Shown in pieces: positions 1-14,800 of a DNA stretch of 64,000 bases. The position numbers and the translations under genes were made by a program. Positions within the stretch are counted from its first letter, which is position 1. Every line of letters starts with the position of its first letter. The notes under the pieces are model-generated. The model ran no database searches. It saw only the letters and a program-made list of their open reading frames with translations, and was not told the DNA's origin. Source of the stretch: Paracentrotus lividus. Its lineage: Eukaryota; Echinodermata; Echinoidea; Camarodonta; Echinidae. Location: assembly GCA_940671915.1 (NCBI GenBank), contig CALNVZ010003433.1, positions 31,495,441 to 31,559,440 on the forward strand. The letters are read 5' to 3'.

Positions 1-2782
1 CTCTCCGAGTCGGCTCATTCTATCTCTCTGTGTCTTTCTCTTGTTCTCCAATATCTCAATATTTTCATCTCCCATTCTTTCTCTTAATATTATACATCTT
101 CTTCAATCCCTATATCCCTCATCACCGGGGGGGGGTCTTTTACTATTTATATATAAAGCACTGAAAATGCGTTAGATGTACATTCATATTTTTACGGTTT
201 TATATGCGCCTATGATATCAATAAACGAGTTAACATGATCATTTTTATGAGATACGCGGTCTAGTTGAAATCAAATGCTAAAATGTATTCATAAGAGCTT
301 TTTGTGTTGCTAAAAGTTAAAAGCATCCAGTTTGTCAACCTTCTAATAAACGCTAATCCTTCTTGTATTCAGGAGGTTAACGACATCCTGAATCCTGCTC
401 TTTCAGAATTAAATATTTTGAGCGGTCGATCGCCATGACATTCTTTTGTTCGGGGAGTGCATCGCCCAAGCGCTAATTGGGCGTTTTGCTTTGAAAAGAG
501 CAAGAAGTGAATATATTAAATTGTTTTTCTTCTTCTTGTTGTTATTTTCGAAAGAGTTGAGAAAAATGATAACTACACGATGAGCGAACGAGGGAGTGCG
601 AGGAGGAAGAAATTTCTTATGAAAGGCTTGACATCTCGTTTTCCTTCTCTCCCTGTCTGAATGTATTAAATCCACCCTCGGTTCATAACCTTCTCATATC
701 TTCCTCATCCCTATCATTCTAATCTATTTTCATCTTCTCTTCTACCTCTCTTCTTCGATAATGAAATGTTACCCCCCTCTATACTTTCTTCTCCGGCTTA
801 TATTATCCTTATCTATTTGTCTTCTCTTCCTCTCTTCTTTCTCTTGGTATGAGAGTAGATAACCTCCCCCCCCCCCCCACTCTATATATCTTTCTCTTCT
901 AAAAGGCACTGGGACATTTCGTCTTCTCCTTTCCTCCTGTCTGAAGTTGTTATAGAAATCCCCCCTCGTTCCATATCCTTTTCATATTTATCCTCTCCCT
1001 ATCACAGTCTATTATTATCTTCTCTTTCATACATCTCTTCTTTGCTAATGAGAATGACACCCGGGGCGCGCGCTCTTGATCTTTCTCCCGGTTCTATTAT
1101 TACTATTCTAATTTCGGTCTTCTCTTCCTTTCTCTCTTTTTGGAAATGAGGTTAGATAACCTCCCCCCCCCCTCCCCGCTCTATCTCAAACTTTTTAACT
1201 TTAAATTTTCGGCTCCGCTTCGCAGTTCCGCATTAGTTTTTCATTATTAAAATGAACATTCAACGGCGCCATAGCTAAAGCATAGGCCTACATTCAAAAG
1301 GCAAATTCTATTGATTTGCAACCACTCCCTCTCAAATCCGTCCGCCGTTTACTATTATGGTGTGATTTAAAAGGTTCCTTGTGTCTCACTATGTGTGTTC
1401 TGTGAACAAGTTGGCAATTATTCTCGATCTACCCGCCCCTCAGCTACACGGCGATTTTACGCGCTGTTTTATATATCACACACTCAAAAAAACAAAAAAA
1501 CACACAAACAAAAAAACACAGCATTTGAGGAATTTTCTGTCACAAAGAAAAAAGGTAACATTATTGCGGCATTTTATTTTTCATCAGTCTATAACTTGTA
1601 TATTTTCCAACTCGAAACCGTTAACGCTTTGCAAACCTAGCACAAAACAATTAACAGTTTTACAAATAACTTCTTACTTTCTTATTACTATTCGGTTGAA
1701 TTCGCCGTTTATTCAATCGTCATAAAAGTTTACCATTGATCTTTTGCTACTTTGGCAGTGATACCCGAGGTATATGTTTGACCAACTGTTCGTTAGCGTT
1801 TTATCACATAAAAAGAGGAGATTCGAAATAGACACAATTGATCCCACCAATATTTTATTTCCTGACAAAGCAAAATATAAATTTCTCACAGAACTGAAAT
1901 TACTGTGCGCCTTATTCCTATAATTTTTCGAGCCTGAAATATTGAATTGGAATCGTTGAATCATGTTTTTAACAAAGAGTTGTAATTGCTGTTTATAGCT
2001 GATAGGAGGAACACAGGGCCGAAGGTATAAACGTTCTTTTGGGCGCAAGATATGGCATAATAAATCCTTCTATTACTGCTGTCCACGGTGTCAAGGGCGC
2101 TTCATTAAACCATTTGAAAAAAAAGGTGACGTTTGAGGGCCCCCGCTCCGGCATTACCTTTTAGAAAACAAATTCGGAAAAACATCGACCGCGTTCGTGC
2201 AACAGTGTGTTAACTCAAACCATGATTACGAGGTGCGAACTCTTCTGAACGTGGTGATTTCCACCCTTTGTTCCTGATTTCACACCTTATTGAATGTGGA
2301 TACGAACGCGTTCGTTTTAGGGATTAAAATTTAAGTACAACGTTCGGTATGTACCCGAACCTTCGTGATATTTTATCTCTTGCGCTCTTCTCTCTTTATG
2401 CTTTACTAATTTTCAAGTTATAAGTGAAAACAAACATGACATTACATCATTTTTACATGATATAAGGCCAAAAATGACCTTTATTGACCTTTGACCTTTT
2501 GACCCCTTTCCACCACTCGAAATCCTTAGGACTTTTGATATGTTGTAGAGGAGATTTTACTGATCAAGATACATGTTTCAGATTTTCTGTTGCAATTAGT
2601 GTGAGGTTGAACCATATATTGACTGTACTATTAGTCAGTGGAAGAATAATAGGGGAACGGTATATCCTGCATATATATAATCCCGCTTTGCGGCGTTCAT
2701 ACGGTGGGCCACGGGTTTATCTTTTTGTAAGGCGCCTTAAGTATGATTGGAAGGAACCTTTTTTTTTTAAAATTTCATCCAG
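1..2782. other. Upstream stretch without recognised exons: CT-rich repeats and a diverged DR1-bearing repeat
   Basis: 1-1200 is pyrimidine-rich with oligo-C runs, and two imperfect ~300 bp copies (about 640-935 and 940-1190; tcttctcttcctctc, gataacctccccc) are seen. 1200-2430 shows nothing recognisable. 2465-2515 holds ttgacctttgaccttttgac, like the repeats of the tandem-repeat elements. No MAM exon is visible, so this is either intron or intergenic DNA. Confidence 0.5.
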
Positions 2783-2867
2783 GTTGAAATTTGGGGCGTG
2801 ATCGGTATAGGATACTACAGTGACATAGCCATCGATGACATCTTAATCGTACCTGGACCCTGTGATG
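2783..2867 (+). CDS. MAM 0 (partial), C-terminal exon
   Basis: First exon recognised, phase 0 to 1. It encodes the MAM tail with [15 protein letters not shown]. The acceptor is tttcatccag and the donor gtatgt. The exons for the front of this domain must lie before the window; none is visible in 1-2782. Confidence 0.85.
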
Positions 2868-5800
2868 GTATGTTGTGTTACATTGTTCTTTTAGGCGATC
2901 ACTAAATACATTTGTACCACACATTTCCTTCTTTTCTTGTGTGTACTTGATGCACTGTAAAGTCTAGAAGATTTTAAAAAGGCTCTGAATATCAAAGAAC
3001 AGGATTATTGTTTTAATTGTAGAATTGTAATGTTTAATTTAATAACTTTAACCTGAACATAAATATATAATATTTCTCGTCAACTTTAGTTTTGGATCAG
3101 CTTTCATGTCACCGGAAACTTCAATAATAACTTCAATAATACAATGTTATTATGCTTTAAAACACAAATTACATACCCAATTCAATCAAATGAAAAAAAG
3201 GATATTCTTGCATTACTTGAATAAAAATATTTGATGTGTTTTAAATTCTCACCATTACATAAGACTTCAATTTCACAATGTTTTGAATATTTTGCAATTT
3301 TTTGACATAGTGTTGCCACCAGAGGCTGATCCAGATACGGTTGGTCTGGGAGTTTCGTGCTCGTTTGAGAGTTCTATCTGTGCATGGTCCCAGGACATCA
3401 CTGACCAGTTTGACTGGACATTAGCTTCTGGCGGAACACCTTCTGTTGATACAGGACCCAGTGGAGATCACACTTCTGGCACAGGTATATTTTAGGACTG
3501 AAAAACAAACATAATTTGTCTACTCCTAATGTAAGCAGCTTTACATCTTCTTGTGCAGTTAATATTTGTTAGGAAATTGACATTTTCTTGACATTGATAA
3601 GTAGCTTAACCCATTTGATTGATAAAGGATTGATTGAAGATCATTCTTCAGGCCTGTATGTTCTCAGAAGAAAATGTGTATATTTACATAATAAGGATGC
3701 AGAAATAATGCAGAAATTGAATAAAAAACATGACAAATAAAGAATGGTTCCAAGTTTCTTTAATCTGAAATTGAACTTATTGCTCAATGTACTGAGATAT
3801 CTGGGGTTATCCAGTTTATTTGCAAATTTTTCATTCATTTTTAGGAGGGTATATCTTCACAGAAGCATCATCACCAAGAATCACCGGGGATATCGCCCGT
3901 GTCATCTCTTCTGAGATTGAACCTACTGGCCCATCCGGTGCATGCTTCATATGGTGGTATCATATGTATGGCGGCACTATGGGAACCTTCAATGTGTACC
4001 AGGAAAATAATGGTGTCAGGAACCAGCGTTGGTCAAGAACAGGGGATCAAACAAATGAGTGGCTTATGGCACAGCTCTGGATCAATAGCACTGAACCAAC
4101 AAAGGTAGACTTTAAGATAATACTTGCTGAAAATTTAGTTTTATGACATGGTTTACATCAATGTTAGCATACAATGTCTTTCTTTCTTTTGAAAACAATG
4201 GAGAGAGAACTGGTCATTTCATGTTGTTATGTTGTATATGTACATTCTACAGGTGTTGTTTGGCAACTTGCACTTCTTAAATCTTAGCTACCTCTGTTTA
4301 TTCCTTTGGCAAAACAGAAATCAAAATTTGTCTCACTCAACACTAGAGACGCAAAGGAATTCCGGTAGGGAATAAGGGTGCCATATAAATGTAATTATTA
4401 CTATTATTATTATTATAATTATTATTATTATTATTAGGGGAAAGTTGTATTCGTGCATGCTTGAGCCCCTCTTATCTAATTTAAACTGTAGCATTTGGTA
4501 TAAAAAAATCTCACCTCTGCACAAAGCTTATATTGTTTTCATTATTTTTCATTTTCAAGCAGAAAATAATGTATAAATCATTTATCTTTTAGATGATATT
4601 TGAGGGAATCATGGGACCTTCATGGGAGAGTGATATCGCTATCGATGATATTGACTACTCAGAAGGACCATGTCCTCCGACTCGTAAGTTTTGTTAGTTG
4701 ATGAATAAAAATGAATCACTTATCAATAATTATCGTCATCATTTTTTTTTTGTACATGTATGTTGTCATATCCTTTTAACATGTTAAAAAAAAAGTTAAA
4801 AAACAAAATGTTTTAATTTCATAAACCCCTTACAAAAAGTTTCGCAAGTAGACTTTGGGCCATGATAACTTTTCAGGTACACTTTAGTTATTCCTGATAT
4901 TCATACCATTGGAAAGATAATTTATTCCCCTTCTTATTAATATCCTACTTGTAATGATTATGTCATGCTTCAATGCACAGAATATCAGAATATGGAGAAA
5001 AGTAAAAAGTCAATTGTTGCAAAATGCATTTATCAAAGCGAAGTTCCGCAACTTGACTTTAGGCTCTGATAACTTTCGAGGTATTTTCTAATTTTTATTG
5101 AATTTTAGACCATTGTCAAGATAATTTTTTCCTCTTTTCAATGACACCCTAATTGTAACGCTAGTGTTGTTCCTGCATGGACAGAACACCTGAATGTTAG
5201 GGCAAGTCAGAAGTTAAATGTTGCAAATTGAATGCCTATTGTGAGTATTATTGTCTGTTGCGAGCAATAACAATGCATTTCGCAACTTTACACTTTTTGC
5301 TTTGCATTTTATTCGTGAGTGATGTGCATTCAAATATGATGTTACTATTACAAATAGGGTATCGATAAAAAGAAGAATAAATGAACTTTTTAATGCTATA
5401 AAAATTGACAATGATTAAATCCCCACATTAAAATATATCAAGGTTCAGTGTTGTGTTACAGAAATTTAAACTGAAAATTATCTTTCGCTTTGTCATGTAT
5501 TCAAGTGGTATTTAGGGGTTCTGTGGACACAGGCATGACATCACCCTGACAAATAAGGTATCAATCAAGAGAGGAATAAATTAACTTTACAATGGTATAA
5601 AATTCAATAAAAATTAGAAAATATCCCCAAAGTTATCAGGACCTAAATTGAAGTTGCGGAACTTCAATGTGATGAATAAAAATGCATTTTACAACATTTG
5701 ACTTTTTACTTTTCTCCATATTCTGATATTCGGTGCATTGAAGCATGATACAATCATTACAAATAGGATATCAATCAAAAGGGGAATAAATTATCTTTCT

Positions 5801-8800
5801 AATGGTATGAAAATCAGGAATAACTAAAGCGTACCTGAAAAGTTATCATGACCCAAAGTCGAATTGCGAAATTTTTTGTGAGGGGTTTAGTTTCTTTCAA
5901 TTAGTTCCATCTAAATAGTGTCAGTGAGAATACTTTCTTTTGCTGGGCATAATTGTTATATAATTGTCTTCCCAAATATTCCCACCCTCGAACACTCCAC
6001 TCCTTTACACACATTCCCTCTTACACATACACGCACCCTTTCAAACTCTAATACATACATCCTTACATTCTTCACTCACACCCCACGTGTATCTGCATAA
6101 TCTTTTAGAATGCATTATACATGTAATTGTAAACGTATTTCATATTATATCACGTTTAATTTTCAGCAACTTGTGATTTCTCTGACAACATCTGTGATTG
6201 GACACAGGAGACATCTTTAGATGATTTTGATTGGTCTGTAGGATCTGGAGCTGACACACGTTATGGACCCTTGGGAGTTAGCTCTCTACCAGATAAAACT
6301 TCTGGAGTAATTGGAGGTAAAACATGCAGCCAATGCCATTTATGTGACTATATAACAATCTATCTAATTTTCAAGACAGAAAGATAACCGTCAATTAATC
6401 ACTTTTTTCTTCTCTTTTTAACTGATTTATTTAATATTCAGTAAATCATGATCATTTGCCTCGATATTGGCCGCAATATGGTATGAAAAGTTTGGATGAA
6501 ATATTGTGTGTCTTTCAAGTCTTTCATTGAATATGAGCAGGATAAATATTGTCTATATTTTCAATTGAACAGGAGGATATGCATACATTGATCTGAAAGA
6601 TGCGACATTAAACCCTGGAGACTCGGCCATGCTAAACAGTGCCATCCAATCACCACCAGACAGTGGTTCTGACTGCCTAGGTCTCTGGTATCACATAGAT
6701 GCAGTGGATGTTGGTACAATCAATGTGTACCAACGGACGAATGGTATTATGAGTGATGTTCTATGGTCCATTGATGGTAACCGCGATGACTACTGGTGGT
6801 TTGCAGGTGTTACCATGATCAGTACAACAGCATACCAGGTAACTAAGATGCGTTTCATAGTAAGCACATGGATTAACGTCCAGCGCTTTCAAATTTAATT
6901 TTCTTTTTATTTATTTCTTCTTTTTTTTTTTTCAAGCAAAATACAACAAAAATATAAGTACATGAGAAGGAAATTACCAACGACTAGTGCCTGAGGATGA
7001 CTAAAAGAAAACTAGTTTCTGCCAAAAAGCTCTCCTCATTTGTCGGGGCTTACAAGCATACACAATATAAAACCAGTATAAAATCGCAATAAATTTCTAA
7101 AATGCATGATTTATCGAAACGAAAAACTTAATGGTAATGAGTGTTTGTTTCCATGTTGTTCCTCAGTCTACATTTATGAATTTGACCCTTCTTGCTCTCT
7201 CTCTTCCCCTGATTTTTCATCTCACTTCTCCACTCCCTTTCCCCCATCTCTCCTGCATTGCCCACTCTGTCCCATCCCCGTCTCTTTCTACTTATCTCTT
7301 TCTCGTTTCCCCTCTCTCCCTTTTACTGATTCATTTCCTATATATTCCTCGTATCTAGGCTGTAATAGAAGGAATTGTAGGTCCAGGAAGCCAGGGCGGT
7401 ATTACCATAGATGAAGTCGGATTCACGTCGGGCCCTTGCAACGCCCCAGGTAAATTATTGTTTCTACATTGTTATTGTTATTTAAATATAACTTCTAAAC
7501 AAAAGCATAATTTGAGAAGGGGTAAGACATTTCTACTGTTATTAGTTGAGTATCCTTCATTTATCCATCCTTTACATAATTCATTTGCATTTCAATATCA
7601 AAGTTTCAATGATCAAATTTTAAAAGAAACCACTGGAATCAATTCAATTAACCTATGTTGAGGAATACAATATTGGAGTAGGCAACAAAAATTGAGTAAT
7701 GTTACTCCTGTCATAACTGTTTATTTTTTACATAAAATGACAGAATAAGATTGATTTGAATTATTGAATGTAATATAATTCTAACCCCTAGTTTACAAAA
7801 TATTTATACTAAGGAGGTGGAGGATATTTGAAAAGGTATGCACCGGAATATGAGAGTGTGATAAACCAGAAATAAAAACAAGTAGCGAATGGCTCTCTGT
7901 TTTATGTTTAACGTGTAAGGTCACTGTAACTTTGAGAATGGGATGTGCTCATGGCAGAATCGAGGCGGAGATGATTTGGATTGGGTGAGAACATCCAGCT
8001 TCACTAATACAGACGGCACTGGACCAGCATATGATCACACACTGGGGAACGATCTGGGTAATTTTTTCACACAATTAAAATGGAATCAGTCAGGATTTAG
8101 CAAAAGCAGAAAGATTATAAAACATATTTAAGTTAATGTATAACTTAATTTTGGTGAACCTTTCCGATATGTTGTTTTTAAAAATGTTTTGCTTTATCCA
8201 GAACCATGAACATTTATGGGATTTATAAAGGAAAAACATATCGAGAGCACCTCCCAGTTGAGGTCAAAGCATTAAAGATTTATAGAAATCATTTTCATTT
8301 TAATGTGAACTTCCCATTGAAGATTTGTTATAATTGCAAAGCTTACCTGCAAATGTTTGAAACTACATATACAAGATATGTTCTAAATGATTCTTGCTAA
8401 GTGACGAACAAAGAGAGATTGGATATTGAGTAAGAAGTCCCCAAAATGTAAAAATGAGATTTATGATTTTCAGGAAATTGTAACATGTATAACCAGGTTT
8501 TTGTAGGATTTCTGTCATTGCTTTTGTTTGTGGTGGTTAAGTGGTGGTTACATCGATAAAATGATTGATTTTTTTCTCCATTTCATCCTCTTTAGGATTT
8601 TACATATTTGTGGATACTACACCAGACACAGTCATTATGTTTACTGGGGATACAGCTGATCTCTACAGCGAAGTCTTTGATCCAACGGATGAAGGGTGCT
8701 TTACATTCTGGTATCATATGAGGGGGACAGGTAGGATAAAGAAAACATACTTCTTATAAAAACAATGTATATTGTACCTCCTATTCCGAGATACACAACG

Positions 8801-11800
8801 AAAATTAAAGTTTTAATGAAAGAGTGAAATGGATGTTATAATTGAATAATCATGAATCATCATGTCCAGCCTTACTAATGTTTATTACATTTCCCCTTTG
8901 ATGCTAGTAAACTTTTTTTGTATATATATTTGATGAATGAGTAATTTTAGTAAGCCAAATTCTATATTCATTTTTACCAAAGTAAGGATGAAATGTTCAT
9001 GTTTGGGTAACCCCCCCCCCCCCACCCTGCCCTGTTATTTTAAGTGACATGAAAGCAAGGCACATTTTAGGTATAGTTAGAAATTTAATTCTAAGCATAT
9101 GAGCACAACAAATCTATAGTATTATTTTATGTTATAAATCAGGTTCAGCATCATTGATTGCATCCACACTTGACTTTGCCCCGCCTACCACACACACCAA
9201 TATTCAGCTTTTCAACGAGACTGGTGACCAAGGGGACGGATGGCTGTACGGCCAGTTCAATGTGTCTTCGATTCTTGAATATCAGGTTGTCATCACCGCC
9301 ATCGTCGACCCTCTTACGTGGGTGGGCGATATTGCTGTAGATGATACCGCCTTGTTCCAAGGATCATGCGGAGGTAGGCTGTTGTTTTTTTTTGGGGGGG
9401 GAGGCAGTAGCAGACCCAGCCTGACATCACACAATTGAAAGTATTGGTCCATGCCCAAACACAATATAGCTGCTATTGTTCCCAGACAATTAGGCTTGCG
9501 CAATCCTTTCAAATTGAGAATCCTGGATATTTAATAAAAGTGTGATGTACATGTATGTTACAAACATTTTATCTTTAATTTGCATGCAAATAATCAAACC
9601 TTCCAAAAATATGGAAAAGCGAAATAACACAGTGACATAAAAGAGGTGAAGGAGGCGTAGAAATACATGTAAAGCAAAAGCGCAATATAACAACGTTTTT
9701 ACTTGTTTTAATTTTTAGCGGGATATTTCATTTATTGCTTTTCATTTCATTCTAGTACCCCGCCCTTGGTCTTGTACCTTTGAAGATGGTTTGTGTAACT
9801 ACGAGCAAGTCAGTAGTGATGATATAGATTGGAACCTTAATCAAGGAACAACTCCGTCTGTGGAAACAGGGCCTTCAAATGACCATACAACCGGTCTAGG
9901 TAAATATGATATCAGAGTTTCACGAGTTCATAACAATAATGCATATTAGATTTATGAATCTTTTCATTTTATCACCTACATTTGTATTTTCCAACAATGC
10001 ATTATCTTAGACAGTAGAAAGTCTACTGCTAAATCCTTCCACCAATACAATCTTGAGAAATAGACCTGCTCTCTGTATTTTGCTTTCCATTTGTAGTTAC
10101 TGGCACCTACATATTTATCGAGACCAGTAGCGGCGCTCAAGGCGATGCCGCACAACTACGCAGTTCATCAGCACCCCCAGGCACGTACTGCCTTGAGTTC
10201 TGGTACCACATGTATGGCGCCACCATTGGCAGCCTCAATGTTTACATTCAAAACAACCAATCCTCAGCCGGCCTTCCAGTTTGGACCCGGTCTGGTTCCC
10301 TAGGTAACAGCTGGACCAGGGGATCGGTTGGTGTGGTGGATGTATATGATTTCAGGGTAAGATATGCAACTCCTGATCCTATTCTGTGTAATGGTTACTC
10401 AATTTCAGGGTAAGATATGCAACTCCTGCTCCTATTCTGTGTAATGGGTACTCAATTTCAGGGTAAGATATGCAACTCCTGATCCTATTCTGTGTAATGG
10501 TTACTCAATTTCAGGGTAAGATATGAAACTACTGATATTTTTCTGCGTAATGGTTACTCAATTTCAGGGTAAGATATGAAACTACTGATCTTATTCTGTG
10601 TAATGGTTACTCGATTTCAGGGTAAGATTAAAAACTATTGATCCTAGTCTGTGTAATGGTTACTTGATTTCAGGGTTAGATATGCAACTACTTATCTCAT
10701 TCTGTGTAGTTATACTTGATTTCAGGCTAAGATATGACTACTGATCTTATTCTGTGTAATGGTTACTTGATTTCAGGGTAAGATATGAAACTATTGATCC
10801 TAGTCTGTGTAATGGTTACTTGATTTCAGGGTAAGATATGAAACTACTGATCCTGTCCTGTGTAATGGTTACTTGATTTCAGGGTTAGATATGCAACTAC
10901 TGATCCTATTCTGTGTAATGGTTACTTAATGGGATTAGTGTTTCCAATGTAGAAAGGGCTATGATATAGTTTGTGTGTATGTAGTCCTACAGTATGTATG
11001 GGGACTCTGTTCCGTTTGACACTAAGGAAGCAAATAAGATAGAAAAGTGTACTTTACGTTGGAAACTCCCACGATCAAATCCGTATTGATCCATCTAGCA
11101 GGTGATTGTAATACCATTTGCACAACATTTGACTTATTTAAAGTCTGCTTTGTCAGTTGAAATGTGCATTTACATGTATCATTAAAAATTGATAATTTTA
11201 TGCTATGTTAAAACAGTAATATGTCATCTAAACCCATAAAGGATTGATAAAAGTAATTAAATCTTCTACATGTATGTCTACACTTTGCCTGAATAAATTT
11301 TCAAGTACATGAGAAACATGTTCTAAATTTGTCCATATGGTGTTTGACACTTTGACCCTTGTTTATTTCTACCTACATGTATACTATAAACATGAACATT
11401 CATTGAATTTAAAAGATAACAAACAAAAATATTACCAATTATGTCCTTTTTCTGTAGGTGATCTATGAAGGTGTACGTGGATCCTCATTTACTGGAGATA
11501 TAGCACTTGATGACCTTGACCTTTATGAAGGGGAATGTCAAGGTGACTTTCATTCTTTTCTGTATTAATTAATGCCTCACTGGGGGAACCTCACTGTAGA
11601 TGTACCCCTCTCAGTTATCTTAAAGAAATAGCACACAATTGTTATCTTTTTTTTCGGGGGGGGGGTAAAAGTAGTGGTACTCTTTTAAGTATGTAAATGA
11701 TGTTTATAAAAATCTATCAAGGTAAAATATATGTTTTAATTGCACCAACATTTACATACTGGTAAACTCTTTGACAAAGAATGAATTAATAAAATTTGAA

Positions 11801-14800
11801 CTATACAAAATTATTTACTATTTGACAAATTTGCCACTTTGATGATGTTTATCTATGAAATCAATATCATTCAATATTTTACCTTTCTTTTTATAGCTGC
11901 CCATGCATGTGACTTTCAATCACCTGACCTTTGTCAGTACACCCAGGATGATACAGATGATTTTGATTGGCTGTGGGGAGAGGGCAGTACAGAGACCATT
12001 GGTACAGGGCCGGATGTCGATGCTACCTATGGAACAATATATGGTAAGCTATAAAGTTGTTCTTACCAATGTTTGAGGTTTTTCCATATTTTGATATTGA
12101 ACATATATCTTATTATATTTGAAATGATACATACCTAGCTGTTGCTATTTCAGGTTAGTCGTAAAGATGTCCGATAGAAGTTCATTATTATAAAGAGCTA
12201 GGAATTCCTTTCTACTCTTTTCTATATCAAGTAGTGGACCTCTCTTTATACATCTCTACATCTACATTTGATATTCATCATACCCTTGTCAACACTTGAA
12301 CCTTGACTAATAATCCCTTTCAGCAGCTCCAAAGCTATCCCGGGATGAAAACATTCTGTGTATCAGTGTGAGGTCCCACGGGGAAGTAAATTGAAATTTT
12401 ACTTACACATGTATACACAGTCAAAGTTAGTGTGCATCGTGCAAGTAAAATATGCCTCTTGGTTTCTGCATAAGAGCACTCTCTTCATTTAAAAATCTTT
12501 ATCTTACTCCTCTGTGTCACTCTTCCAGGAAAATACATGTACATTGATGCTACCAATAATACGCTTGGAGACACGGCTAGATTGGTAGGGCCTACCTTCA
12601 CCCCTGAAGCTTCAGGTGTTACTTGTTGGACCTTCTACTACCACATGTACGGTGCTGATGTTTATACACTGGCATTCAAGGTATAGTAAAAAATCTCATT
12701 CTCTACATTCTATAAAGCAATATATGTACATGTACATTTTAACTTAAAACGGTTTTCAAACAGTGGTGGAATCTCTATAGACCATACAACAAATTTATGT
12801 CTCTATTATTTGGACTAAACATAAATTGGCGTAATTAATCCTTTTGCATTTCCGCCTTAATTATTCTCATCAAAGCAAAACACTATATTTTGTCCAATTA
12901 AAGCAATACTAGGACATGGCATATTATATAAATAGTGGATAATCTAGAATAAAATATACTGTATTATATGTACATGTACGACACGTTCGTACTAATTAAG
13001 CTGTTATGACGTACATTCTTGCTCCGCGTACCCATTGTTATGAGCTTTTGTGTGCACCACTTTACTGTTGTTACGCGCGAGCGCAATAAGGCAAACGATA
13101 CGCTTTCCATTCCTTTAGCACAGACTTTACCCTACAAAAACCGAAAGTTGATTTGTACATATGTACAATATAAAAAATTGAAGGTACATGTAGGTCACGT
13201 GGTACTGATCTATCCAATGACGATGCATATTTTTCTATCACTATTTACTATAAACCAATATTCGTTGTTAAAAAAGGTCAAAATTTTAACATTTACAAAG
13301 ATGATCTTGAGACAGTCAGCTGATTTTTTATGCCTCCGCCACCGAAGGTGGTGCCGGAGGCATTATGTTTTCGGGTTGTCCGTCCGTCCGTCCGTCCGTC
13401 CGTCCGTGCCGTACGATCCGTGCCGTTTTCGTTCTCATGTATCGTAACTTAAGACGTTTGACGGATTTCACTTTCAACCTTGGATCATCGTATGCATATG
13501 GGTGGGACATGATCTGATTAGATTTTAGGTCATGAGTCAGGTCACAGAGGTCTTGTATGCATGAAATGAGCTCGTTCTCATAACTTAAAACCGTTTGACG
13601 GGTCAACTTCAACTTGGGTAAATGTGTGCCTATGGGAGGGGCAATGAACTGATTAGTTTTAGGGTCATGAGGTCAAAGGTCACAGATGTCATTGTATACA
13701 TGAAAATGGTTCGTTCTCGCAATAACTTAAGATGGTGAGGTCACTTCAAACTTGAGTAATGTTGCATATGGGAGGGGCAATGAACTGTTTAGATTTAGGG
13801 TCAAAGGTCAAAGGTCACAGAGGTCATTGTTATACATAAAATAGTTTGTTCTCGTATACTTAAGAAGTTTGAGGATATCTGAAACTTGGTCATATGTGCA
13901 TATATGAGGTCAATAAATTATTAGATTTTGGGTCATGAGGTCAAGCACAGGTCATTGTGTACGTGAAAATGGCTCTCGTTCTTGCGATAACTTAAGAACC
14001 GTTTGAGGATCAACTTCAAACTTGGATCATATTTACATATGGAGGGACAATGAACTTATCAGATTTTGGGGTCATGAGCGTAAAGTCACAGAGTCATTGT
14101 GTACATGAAAATGGCTTGTTCTCGCATAAATTTAAAAACCGTTTACGGATCAATTCAAACTTGGTCATATGTGCATATGGGACGGACATAATATTAGAAT
14201 TTAGAGTCATGAGGACAGAGGACATTGTGTACTGAAAATGGCTTGTTCTTGCGTACTTAAGAACAGTTTGATGGATGACATCAAACTTGGTCATGTGTGC
14301 ATATGGTAGGACAATGATTTATTATATTTTGAGGTCATAAAGTCAAAGGTCAAGGGTCACAGACGTCGTTGTATACATGAATGGCACGTTCTTGCTGTAA
14401 CTTCTGAACGTTTTATGGATCAACTCAATTGGGTCTGTGGGAGGAAAGATGAACTGATTAGATTGAGTCAGGACATCAAAGGTCACTGGTTATTTATGTA
14501 ATGACTCGTTTGTGCAATTTCTGAAGGACCTTTGACAGATCAACTTAAACATGTTTATCCTTTTTATTACATCAGTAGCCATCCTTCCTGAGTTGAAATA
14601 ATTCTGATGATACAACTTTAATAGATTGGGGTCAATATCTCAAAGATGTCATGGTTAAATGGATTTAAAATACTCAACAATGCGCAATGCCTTTTTTTTC
14701 CGATGTGGCAATACGGAGGCATGCCTTCCGACCGTGCGCGGTCGAAGATTCATCTAGTTTTTTTTTGTATCACTTTTACAGCTGCAATCAGATCTCAACA

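Noticed and set aside
409-675. 88-residue open frame on the minus strand
   Set aside because: No recognisable domain, low-complexity Lys/Asn run, and it lies in pyrimidine-rich DNA without splice or start support.
1381-1725. 114-residue open frame on the plus strand
   Set aside because: Composition follows the A-rich, simple-sequence DNA; no domain and no neighbouring exon signal.
13019-13447. 142-residue open frame reaching into the Helitron-like element
   Set aside because: It runs across the element border and the CCGT microsatellite; no homology is recognised.
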